The notes under the pieces are model-generated. The model did not search any database. It had not been told where the DNA came from and worked only from the letters and a program-made list of their open reading frames with translations. Below, piece after piece: positions 16,916-23,327 of a DNA stretch of 23,831 bases; position 1 is the first letter of the stretch; each line of letters opens with the position of its first letter. The position numbers and the translations under genes are program-made. The stretch is from assembly GCA_009774255.1 (NCBI GenBank), contig VSNK01000044.1, positions 1 through 23,831 of the forward strand, in the 5' to 3' direction. The DNA is from Faecalicatena sp. (GTDB lineage Bacteria > Bacillota > Clostridia > Lachnospirales > Lachnospiraceae).

Positions 16916-17086
16916 ATGAAAATCTCAGATTATATAATCAAACATTTACAAATATACTTCATGTATGATTTTTCCGACCGTTTTCAGGTGCTGTCGGATA
17001 ATCCACAGTACGGCAGCATTTTAAATTATGTAAAGGCCGGGAATTTAACGATGGAAGCGGCCTTTCAGACGCTTCTTGAACCGTGA
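16916..17086 (+). CDS. Small orphan ORF, possibly a gene remnant
   Basis: A 56-residue frame begins MKISDYIIKHLQ and ends AAFQTLLEP. Its first bases match the start of the ThDP enzyme gene at 14104 at 22 of 23 positions, after which the two diverge completely. I recognise no family. The upstream GATAGAAAG is a weak ribosome site, and the stop overlaps the region just before the next gene. It lies immediately right of the left inverted-repeat copy, so it may be a remnant from a rearrangement rather than a working gene. A real small protein coupled to the next gene cannot be excluded. Confidence 0.4.
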   Translation: MKISDYIIKHLQIYFMYDFSDRFQVLSDNPQYGSILNYVKAGNLTMEAAFQTLLEP

Positions 17087-17097
17087 GGTGGAATTAC

Positions 17098-18336
17098 ATG
17101 GAGGTGCAGCACTATAACGAGATGGTACAAAACTGTGAGGAATTGGAGCAATCAGGCCTGCTGGAGCATAAGCGTATTTTCCTCTTTGGCCACTGCAGTG
17201 CGTCAGAGAAATTGGCCGGGCTGCTGAGGAAAAAAGGATATGCCGTTGCGGCAATTCTGGATAACAGTAGAGAAAAGCAGGGCAAGGTATATCTCGGAAT
17301 TCCGGTTGTTTCACCGGAGTCCATCTTGTCGGAACCGGCAGAAAATGTGATTATCTGTATCGCAACCCGCTTTTATGAATCGATGCAGGCTCAGCTCAGA
17401 CAGCTTGGATTCACCGGGGATATCCGGAAGCTGGTGGACTACAATACCTATGCGGAATATTCACTTTCAGAGGAAACCATAGAGCGAAAGCGGAAACGTG
17501 TGGAACACGGCAGGTTGGTTGTGGAAGGGCTAGAAAGAAAATATCCGGGCCATTTCCGTGTTTTCTGCCCCTTCTCCGCACTGGGAGACGTCTATTTTTG
17601 TATGACTTATCTTCCGTATTTTTTGCAGATGAGAGGGAAAAAGGCTTATATCATGTGCGTATTGGGCAGTTCCTGTGCAAAGGTGGTGTCACTTTTTGAC
17701 AATTGCCCGGTGGAGGTTATGCAGCAGAAGGAACTGGATGCCGCCATACAGGCCGAGCTTTATTCGCAAGATGAAAATGCATTTATCGCGCATCAGGACA
17801 GGCCCTATGTAGTGAATTTGTCCAAAGCGTTATACCGCAGAAAGATTCCGTTGGAAGAGATCTATCGCTGCGGAGTGTTCGGCCTTACGCAAGATATAAA
17901 GCCTGTGGTTCCGAAGCATTGGAATGAATATGCAGATTTAGAGCGGATCGAGAAAGGCCATGCGGTCATACTATCTCCCTATGCCAAGTCTGTGACGGCT
18001 CTGCCGGCGAAAATATGGGAAGAGATCATTTCTGATTATCAAAAACAGGGCTTTCAGATTTTTACGAATGTTGCAGGGGAAGAAAAACCGCTTCCGGGTA
18101 CGTCTGCGATCAGTCCGGCGATCAGCGAGATGAAATCTGTTGTTGAGCGGGCGGGGATCTTCATCGGTATTCGGAGCGGCATCTGTGACGTGATCCGCAC
18201 GGCGGACTGCAGGAAGATCGCGTTATATCCGGATTATAACTACTGCGATACAAAGTGGAAAGCAATTGATATCTACGCAATTGATACGTTTGAAAATGTT
18301 GTGGTAAAGGATGATTTTGTATGGAAAAGACATTAA
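17098..18336 (+). CDS. GT-B (GT9-like) transferase with N-terminal Rossmann-like module
   Basis: Residues from about 26 to 120 form the recurring module, but its glycine motif is degraded (FLFGHCSASEKLAGLL), so nucleotide binding may be lost. The rest parallels the gene at 8653: FCPFSALGDVYFCMTYLP corresponds to the GT9-like first loop, VILSPYAKSVTALPAKIWEE, IFTNVAGEE and IGIRSGICDVI to the C-terminal blocks. It is therefore a paralogue, and the window holds one copy outside and one inside the inverted repeats. The ATG at 17098 has GAGGTGG just upstream and is preferred over a GTG at 17083. Its 3' end overlaps the HAD gene by 16 bp, indicating coupling. Confidence 0.7.
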   Translation: MEVQHYNEMVQNCEELEQSGLLEHKRIFLFGHCSASEKLAGLLRKKGYAVAAILDNSREKQGKVYLGIPVVSPESILSEPAENVIICIATRFYESMQAQLRQLGFTGDIRKLVDYNTYAEYSLSEETIERKRKRVEHGRLVVEGLERKYPGHFRVFCPFSALGDVYFCMTYLPYFLQMRGKKAYIMCVLGSSCAKVVSLFDNCPVEVMQQKELDAAIQAELYSQDENAFIAHQDRPYVVNLSKALYRRKIPLEEIYRCGVFGLTQDIKPVVPKHWNEYADLERIEKGHAVILSPYAKSVTALPAKIWEEIISDYQKQGFQIFTNVAGEEKPLPGTSAISPAISEMKSVVERAGIFIGIRSGICDVIRTADCRKIALYPDYNYCDTKWKAIDIYAIDTFENVVVKDDFVWKRH

Positions 18337-18692
18337 TCTTGTCCACGCTGCCTAAAACATGGATCTTTGATCTGGATGGGACTCTCGTGAAGCACAACGG
18401 CTATAAGCTGGATGGAAAGGACACATTACTGGAAGGGGCGAAGGAGTATATCCGATCGATTCCGGCGGAAGATAAAATCGTGATCTTCACTTCCAGAACG
18501 GATGTGTATAAGGCAGAAACGCTGTGCTTCCTGGAACAGAATGGCATAAGATATGATGAAATCCTTTTTAATATGCCGATGGGGGAACGGATTGTAGTGA
18601 ATGACAGGAAACCTTCGGGAATTGAGATGGCGATCGCAATAAATTGTGATAGAGATAGGTTGAGATTGCCGGAGATAGTCCGAGAAAAGTAA
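18321..18692 (+). CDS. Small HAD-superfamily phosphatase
   Basis: This is a 123-residue haloacid-dehalogenase-type protein. Motif I is FDLDGTL (D17 nucleophile, D19), motif II IVIFTSR, and VVNDRKP supplies the late acidic residue. It resembles the short HAD proteins common in capsule loci, which lack a large cap domain and are thought to remove phosphate from sugar or polyol phosphates. There is only one clear acid in the last motif, so activity should not be assumed. It starts within the end of the preceding transferase gene (16-bp overlap), with AAAGGAT as ribosome site. It may process the product of the epimerase that follows or an intermediate of the pentose-phosphate branch. Confidence 0.78.
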   Translation: MEKTLILSTLPKTWIFDLDGTLVKHNGYKLDGKDTLLEGAKEYIRSIPAEDKIVIFTSRTDVYKAETLCFLEQNGIRYDEILFNMPMGERIVVNDRKPSGIEMAIAINCDRDRLRLPEIVREK

Positions 18693-18869
18693 TTGGTTTT
18701 ATATATCAATTTGGAACAAAACAGCGCATTTACTGTGATGTTTCGTGTGGAGAGGCATAAATCACAAGAGGAATCCATATTGCCTGAAAGCAATTTTTAT
18801 AGGATAACATGTTTATCTGAGAGGGCTGAGCAGGTATAAATTTATTTTAGAAATAAAGCGGGGGTGCAA
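18693..18869 (+). other. Intergenic region before the epimerase gene
   Basis: This is the longest gap within the biosynthetic array up to this point (177 nt), AT-rich, and could start a new transcript. A weak sigma-A-like pair is TTGCCT (18780-18785), 17 nt, GATAAC (18803-18808). A 5-bp hairpin ATTGC/GCAAT at 18779-18794 is followed by a short T run, too weak to call a terminator. Nothing else is seen. Confidence 0.4.
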
Positions 18870-19532
18870 ATGAACTTTGAATTAATGGCATCCATGATGT
18901 GTGCCGATTATGGAAATCTGGAAAAAGAAGTGAAGAATCTGGAAGAGGGAGGCATTGATTCCTTCCATATCGATATTATGGACGGGCGCTACGTCCCCAA
19001 CTTTGCTATGTCATTGAATGACATGCGTTACATAGCAAGTGCGACAAAAAAGCCGTTGGATGTACATTTAATGATTGAACATCCGAATAACAGAATCCAA
19101 TTATTTTTGGGAAATCTTCGAAAAGGTGACACGGTCTACATTCATCCCGAAGCGGAATATCATCCTTCCACCACCCTGCAGAGCATCATCAATGCCGGAA
19201 TGATCCCGGGTATTGCGATCAATCCCGGTACATCGGTGGAGACAGTCATGGAAATGCTCCGTATCGTAAAAAAGGTCCTTGTCATGTCGGTGAATCCCGG
19301 CAATGCCGGGCAGATGTATCTTCCTTATGTGGGAAAAAAGATTACAAAACTTTTGTCCATAAAGGAAGACATGGATTTTGAACTTTACTGGGACGGAGCC
19401 TGCAGTGCGGACAAGATTCTGGAATACGCTCCGAAAGGTGTAAAAGGTTTCGTCCTTGGCACAACGCTTCTTTTTGGAAGGGATATGCCCTATGGGGAAA
19501 CGCTGGAAAAGATAAGGGAACTGCAATTCTAA
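18870..19532 (+). CDS. Ribulose-phosphate 3-epimerase family protein
   Basis: This is a TIM-barrel epimerase of the ribulose-phosphate 3-epimerase family, which interconverts ribulose 5-phosphate and xylulose 5-phosphate. The metal ligands and catalytic acids are all present: HIDIMDG (H33, D35), DVHLM (H66) and WDG (D175). Two usual motifs are altered: the NPGFGGQ loop reads NPGNAGQ and the VDGG phosphate loop reads WDGA, so the substrate may differ from that of the housekeeping enzyme. A GGGGGTG precedes the ATG; a GTG at 18864 is possible. The gene lies with a HAD phosphatase, a CDP-glycerol-type transferase and an IspD-like cytidylyltransferase, suggesting supply of a pentulose phosphate for a CDP-activated pentose or pentitol. 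Confidence 0.87.
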   Translation: MNFELMASMMCADYGNLEKEVKNLEEGGIDSFHIDIMDGRYVPNFAMSLNDMRYIASATKKPLDVHLMIEHPNNRIQLFLGNLRKGDTVYIHPEAEYHPSTTLQSIINAGMIPGIAINPGTSVETVMEMLRIVKKVLVMSVNPGNAGQMYLPYVGKKITKLLSIKEDMDFELYWDGACSADKILEYAPKGVKGFVLGTTLLFGRDMPYGETLEKIRELQF

Positions 19533-19569
19533 ACGGGACAATAAACGGAACAAAAAGGAGACAGGAATC

Positions 19570-20916
19570 ATGAGCCGTTCACTGAGAAAACAGATGCTTT
19601 CCATGGTGGATTTACTGGAGAAAGCAAACCGAACATTGAAAATAAACCTGACCGCAAAACAGATCAACGGGGAAGGGGTTCAGCAGCTTCTGTCGGACTG
19701 CCAGGAAACGGCGATCAGCATGGGGAGTGAGCTGGAGATGCTATACGGAGAAGGGACGGAGAGTGTCCAAAAGCTGGAGGAATATTGCGAAAGCCTGTAC
19801 CAGATGACCCTGGTGCTGGACAATCCTGTGAAACGCCGTGAGCTGCTGAAGGAACTGATCAGCCAGGTCAGGCAGACGAGGAATCTAGTATGCGGCCAGA
19901 TTCCGGACAGGCTGGAAGCCGTATTTCTTCCCTATAAGGCCTCCATGTGGGATTCCCTGGAAAGTGTCTGGATGGCGGCGAGAGAGGATGGAGACTGCGA
20001 TGTCTATGTGGTCCCGATTCCGTACTATGACCGCAACCCGGACGGCACGTTCAGCCGATATCATTACGAAGGGGACGAGATGCCGGATTACGTGCCGGTG
20101 ACGCATTATGAGAATTACGATATTCAGAAAAGATGGCCGGATATTGTATTTATCCACAATCCCTATGATCAGTATAATTACGTCACCAGTGTGGATCCGA
20201 GATTCTATAGCAAGGAATTGAAAAAACGTACGGACAAGTTAGTCTACATTCCCTATTTCGTCCTCGGGGAACCTGATCCGGACAACGAAGAGTCCGTCAA
20301 GGGAATGGCGCATTTCTGCACGGTCCCGGCGGTCCTTTATGCGGATAAAGTGGTTGTCCAGTCCGAGAATATGCGCCAGGTTTATATCAAGGTATTGACG
20401 GAAGAGTATGGCGAGGCGACCAGAAATGAGTGGGAAAAGAAGATTCTCGGTCTTGGTTCTCCGAAGTTTGACAAGGTACAGAGCATAGGGAAGAACGACG
20501 TGGAGATTCCGGAAAGCTGGCAGAAGATCATCCGTAAGCCGGACGGCAGCCGGAAAAAGATCATTCTGTATAATACCAGCGTCAGCACTTTATTACAAAA
20601 TGAATATCAGATTCTGGCAAAAATGAAGTCCGTATTTCAAACCTTTCTGGAAGCGAAGGATGACGTTGCATTGCTGTGGCGTCCTCATCCTCTGATCGAA
20701 GCGACCATAAACTCCATGCGCCCCGGGCTGCGGGAAAAATATTACAATATTGTGGAAGAATACAAGGAGGCAGGATGGGGAATTTACGATGATTCTCCGG
20801 AATTGGATCGGGCGATTGCCTTGTGTGATGCTTATTATGGAGATCAAAGCAGTCTCGTGCAGTTGTGCCAGGAAGCCGGAAAACCGATTATGATACAGGA
20901 TGTGGAAATTGTGTAA
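19570..20916 (+). CDS. CDP-glycerol-type polyol-phosphate transferase
   Basis: Residues 1 to about 115 are highly charged and probably helical. The rest resembles CDP-glycerol glycerophosphotransferases (TagB/TagF group, GT-B fold), enzymes that move a polyol phosphate from CDP to a glycan or teichoic-acid chain. Landmarks are FIHNPYDQYN, LVYIPYFVLGEP, VVVQSENMRQ, LGSPKFDKV (from 295), WRPHP (R371, H373) and YYGDQSSLVQL (from 422). The last corresponds to the family's DYSS segment, with Gln in place of Tyr. The protein ends about 16 residues after that motif. It is the only transferase in the window without the Rossmann-like module. GGAG precedes the ATG. The likely donor is the product of the IspD-like enzyme at 22265. 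No amphipathic membrane segment is evident. Confidence 0.75.
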   Translation: MSRSLRKQMLSMVDLLEKANRTLKINLTAKQINGEGVQQLLSDCQETAISMGSELEMLYGEGTESVQKLEEYCESLYQMTLVLDNPVKRRELLKELISQVRQTRNLVCGQIPDRLEAVFLPYKASMWDSLESVWMAAREDGDCDVYVVPIPYYDRNPDGTFSRYHYEGDEMPDYVPVTHYENYDIQKRWPDIVFIHNPYDQYNYVTSVDPRFYSKELKKRTDKLVYIPYFVLGEPDPDNEESVKGMAHFCTVPAVLYADKVVVQSENMRQVYIKVLTEEYGEATRNEWEKKILGLGSPKFDKVQSIGKNDVEIPESWQKIIRKPDGSRKKIILYNTSVSTLLQNEYQILAKMKSVFQTFLEAKDDVALLWRPHPLIEATINSMRPGLREKYYNIVEEYKEAGWGIYDDSPELDRAIALCDAYYGDQSSLVQLCQEAGKPIMIQDVEIV

Positions 20917-21057
20917 CTGCTCAGCTATATGGATGTGGATAACTATCCAAAGTTTCTTCAAGGAAAACTCTGAAAAACTGGCTAACATTGGATACATACA
21001 TGATGAGTTAAAACTAACTAAAAACAGCCTTTTAAAGCTGATGACCAGCCAAAGCGG
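20917..21057 (+). other. Gap between transferase and inserted membrane/protease pair
   Basis: Non-coding AT-rich DNA with no convincing hairpin terminator; CAGCC and AGCTG near 21025-21040 pair poorly. It marks the left side of a stretch whose base composition clearly differs from the glycan genes. Confidence 0.35.
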
Positions 21058-21086
21058 TTGACAATTCTTTAAAAGGTGCGTATACT
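21058..21086 (+). promoter_or_regulatory. Strong sigma-A-type promoter
   Basis: TTGACA at 21058-21063 and TATACT at 21081-21086 are separated by exactly 17 nt, matching the -35 consensus fully and the -10 at five of six positions. Transcription would begin near 21093 and read into the membrane-protein gene. A ribosome-site-like AAAGGAAAT followed by ATG and an immediate TAA lies at about 21093-21108, and a weaker TTGACT (21115-21120) with TATAGG 15 nt later may be a second promoter. Confidence 0.75.
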
Positions 21087-21110
21087 GTAACAAAGGAAAT
21101 AAAATGTAAA

Positions 21111-21178
21111 AAAATTGACTAATGGGCATTCAAGGTATAGGACAAAAATCTAAAAAAAGGTTATAGAAAATTGACTAA
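21111..21178 (+). repeat. Pair of 12-bp direct repeats in the leader of the membrane-protein gene
   Basis: AAAATTGACTAA occurs at 21111-21122 and again at 21167-21178. The second copy includes the proposed TTG start codon of the membrane protein. It could be a regulator-binding pair or a small tandem duplication; AT-richness makes chance possible. Confidence 0.4.
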
Positions 21179-21602
21179 ATTGATAAAAATAGTTAACAAC
21201 TATTGGAATGCGGAAGATACTAATATATTTAAAAACTATACGGATGCTTTGGCAGGTTTGGTAGTATTGGTAATTGTGCCAGCGTTATCTATTATTTTTG
21301 CAATCTGCGTAGAAAAATATACTTTCTGGAATTATACATTTCCATTGCTTTCCATTTCTTTAGCTGGAATATATGATACATACGGACGATATGAAGGTGA
21401 ATCACCTAAAAATTTAAAACTTGCGGTTCGTATAATTGTTCATTGTTTTGCAATATTCTTTGCAGCTCTTTGTATTGGTGTGGAGAGTATAATATTGCCA
21501 TTTGTTTCACCAATATTATTGTGTGTATGTGGTCTGTTGTTGATTTATGAAATATATAACCGGATAAAAACGGCTATTTTAATTAGTCGTTGGGGTATCT
21601 GA
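21171..21602 (+). CDS. Small four-helix membrane protein
   Basis: This 143-residue protein has four predicted membrane segments at about 27-47, 53-69, 84-104 and 106-128, with a short charged N-terminus and a basic C-terminus. I do not recognise the family. The start is a TTG with AAAGG about 10 nt upstream; no in-frame ATG precedes the first helix. The codon use is far more AT-rich than in the flanking glycan genes, and it has its own promoter, so it is probably acquired. It lies 26 nt before an ImmA/IrrE-type protease gene on the same strand, and the two are likely co-expressed. The general layout recalls the SLATT-like or toxin/immunity small membrane proteins, but nothing specific supports that. 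Confidence 0.65.
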   Translation: MTKLIKIVNNYWNAEDTNIFKNYTDALAGLVVLVIVPALSIIFAICVEKYTFWNYTFPLLSISLAGIYDTYGRYEGESPKNLKLAVRIIVHCFAIFFAALCIGVESIILPFVSPILLCVCGLLLIYEIYNRIKTAILISRWGI

Positions 21603-21628
21603 TTAAAGAGGGATAGGAGTAATTTATC

Positions 21629-22189
21629 GTGATTTTCAGAAAAGAAAAGAATTTTACTGTCAGTGAAATGATAAGGATGGAAGAAGAACTCAAATGCAGT
21701 GCACTGTATACTCTGGGATTGAATGCTGATGATAAGGATTTATTTGCAAAGCTGCAGTTAGAAGTGGAATATGTTGATGACATGGACGATGATAACGAGG
21801 CGGAGCTTTTACCTGCAGATGATGGAAGACACTTAGGGTTGATCAGGCTTCGCAGGGAATTAGAAAAATATCGGTTTGCATATATTCATGAAATTATGCA
21901 TTTTATATTTGATGTTGGTTACGGCAAAAAAGTTACTGAAACCTTTGCAAGAAAAAGGAAGGGAAAAACGAATAGTTATGATGAACAGAAAATCAACTAT
22001 AAAGCGGCGGCATATATAATGCCGTATTCTCAGATCCTTCAGGCATTGCAGGAATACGATGACAGTGTTCCCAAAATGGATGAACTAAAATTTGTGCGTG
22101 GTCTGCAAAAACGCTATGAACAAAGTGAGACTGCTGTTATCAGAAGAATACGGGAGGTTCGAAGTTTAAAGAAATATGGATATTGCTGA
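21629..22189 (+). CDS. ImmA/IrrE-family zinc metalloprotease
   Basis: This 186-residue protein carries HEIMH (H87, E88, H91), the HEXXH zinc site of the ImmA/IrrE (M78) family, and E119 in YDEQKINYKAAAYIMP, whose spacing to the final MP matches the family's third-ligand segment. ImmA-type proteases cleave repressors in conjugative elements and phages, and IrrE-like ones act in stress responses. No helix-turn-helix repressor accompanies it here; the only neighbour in its unit is a four-helix membrane protein. The start is GTG at 21629 with AGGAG upstream. The C-terminal part is basic and helical. The substrate could be a membrane-bound regulator or the neighbouring protein; this is inference. 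Confidence 0.82.
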   Translation: MIFRKEKNFTVSEMIRMEEELKCSALYTLGLNADDKDLFAKLQLEVEYVDDMDDDNEAELLPADDGRHLGLIRLRRELEKYRFAYIHEIMHFIFDVGYGKKVTETFARKRKGKTNSYDEQKINYKAAAYIMPYSQILQALQEYDDSVPKMDELKFVRGLQKRYEQSETAVIRRIREVRSLKKYGYC

Positions 22190-22264
22190 GTGGAATGTAT
22201 TCCCATCCGTTCCTGTCATACTGGCGGAAATCATATAAGGAACTGTAGAAAGGGGATTTGATAT

Positions 22265-22999
22265 ATGAATGTTGCATTGATTTTATCCGGCGGCACGGGA
22301 ACGAGGCTGGGCGTGGATACTCCAAAACAGTATATAGAGATCTGCGGAAAGCCGGTTATTTCTTATTCTATAGAGCGCCTTTTTGCTCACGGCAGGATTG
22401 ACGCGATCCATATTGTAGCAGCTCCGGCCTGGCAGGAGCAAATAAGGGCATGGATACAGGCATTGGATGCCGGAAATAAATTCAAAGGATTTTCCAGTCC
22501 GGGAGAGAACAGGCAGCTTTCAATCCTGAACGGATTAACGGATATCAGGGAATATGCCGGTGAGTTGGATCTTGTGTTTATTCATGATGCCGCAAGACCC
22601 ATGCTTTCTGACAGGCTGATCACAGACTGTCTGGATGCGGCAGCAGGACATGACGGAGTCGTGCCGGTGCTTCCCATGAAGGATACGGTATATTCCAGCA
22701 GGGACGGAAAGAAAATTACCGCATTATTAAAGAGAAGCGAAGTTTATGCGGGACAGGCTCCGGAAGTATTCAGGCTGGGGGCGTACTATGAAGCGAATAT
22801 CAGACTGCTTCCGGATCAGATACTGGAGATTAATGGTTCTACGGAACCGGCAGTGATGGCCGGACTGGATGTCGCGATGATACCCGGTGATGAAGGCAAT
22901 TTTAAGATTACTACAAAAGCGGATTTGGAGAGATTTAAGAAAATTGTAGAGGAAGTATATTGTAACTGCTATGCTGCACGCCGTGAAAATTTACAGTAA
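22265..22999 (+). CDS. IspD/TarI-like cytidylyltransferase
   Basis: This enzyme is of the IspD group, which joins CTP to methylerythritol 4-phosphate (IspD) or to ribitol 5-phosphate (TarI, Bcs1). The N-terminal LSGGTGTRLG with TPKQY (K21) is the CTP-binding signature; FIHDAARPMLS, MKDTVYSS, YAGQAPEVFRL and NFKITTKADL are typical. At 244 residues it has no fused reductase or MECDP synthase domain. Its place next to a ribulose-phosphate epimerase homologue and a CDP-glycerol-type transferase favours a CDP-pentitol or CDP-pentose product rather than isoprenoid synthesis. A TarJ-like ribulose-phosphate reductase, needed for CDP-ribitol, is not in the window. An AGGGG site precedes the ATG. Confidence 0.85.
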   Translation: MNVALILSGGTGTRLGVDTPKQYIEICGKPVISYSIERLFAHGRIDAIHIVAAPAWQEQIRAWIQALDAGNKFKGFSSPGENRQLSILNGLTDIREYAGELDLVFIHDAARPMLSDRLITDCLDAAAGHDGVVPVLPMKDTVYSSRDGKKITALLKRSEVYAGQAPEVFRLGAYYEANIRLLPDQILEINGSTEPAVMAGLDVAMIPGDEGNFKITTKADLERFKKIVEEVYCNCYAARRENLQ

Positions 23000-23107
23000 A
23001 GCTCTGGTAAGGAAAGGTCTTAGCCGAAATAGTGCCTGATGAACTGTAAATCTGGCTGACGTGCAGTAGAACATAAATTGGCATAAGATTACCAATTAGG
23101 CGCTAAC

Positions 23108-23162
23108 AACGAAATCTTGCACATTTTGGCAAAATTTTGGTTCCGGCTTGTCCGTGTTAGGA
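23108..23162 (-). repeat. Right copy of the 55-bp inverted repeat
   Basis: The reverse complement matches 16808-16862 at 50 of 55 positions. It keeps the CAAAATTTTG palindrome and the CGG/CCG hairpin. It lies 108 nt after the stop of the IspD-like gene, so the two copies frame the polyol-phosphate gene block tightly. Confidence 0.9.
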
Positions 23163-23207
23163 TGTCAGTATCTTACCCATAATGCCGGCACTGAGAAACA
23201 GAAAAAC

Positions 23208-23241
23208 AGGAAGCATTAAGGATTGCCCCCATTTGCTTCCT
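23208..23241 (+). repeat. Perfect 8-bp inverted repeat (possible hairpin)
   Basis: AGGAAGCA and TGCTTCCT are perfectly complementary across an 18-nt loop. There is only a short TTTT about 4 nt later, so an intrinsic terminator is doubtful. It may belong to a decayed insertion sequence. Confidence 0.45.
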
Positions 23242-23327
23242 AGAGTTTTCGTCATCCTGACCGAAAATCAAAGTCTCCGGCTCTTCTATGACATGTGTAT
23301 GGCGGATTTTGAAACTACACAATATCA

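Larger units (their letters stand above)
23000..23327 (+). other. Non-coding right flank with repeat structures
   Basis: No gene is seen in these 328 nt. They hold a hairpin AATTGG/CCAATT (23076-23097), the right inverted-repeat copy, and a second hairpin AGGAAGCA/TGCTTCCT (23208-23241). The sequence GGCTCTTCTATGACATG at 23279-23295 resembles the kind of terminus seen in ISL3-like insertion sequences, but no transposase is present, so this is only a suspicion. Confidence 0.5.

Noticed and set aside
18779..18799. Intrinsic terminator after the HAD gene
   Set aside because: The stem is only five AT-rich base pairs with a short T run; too weak to support.
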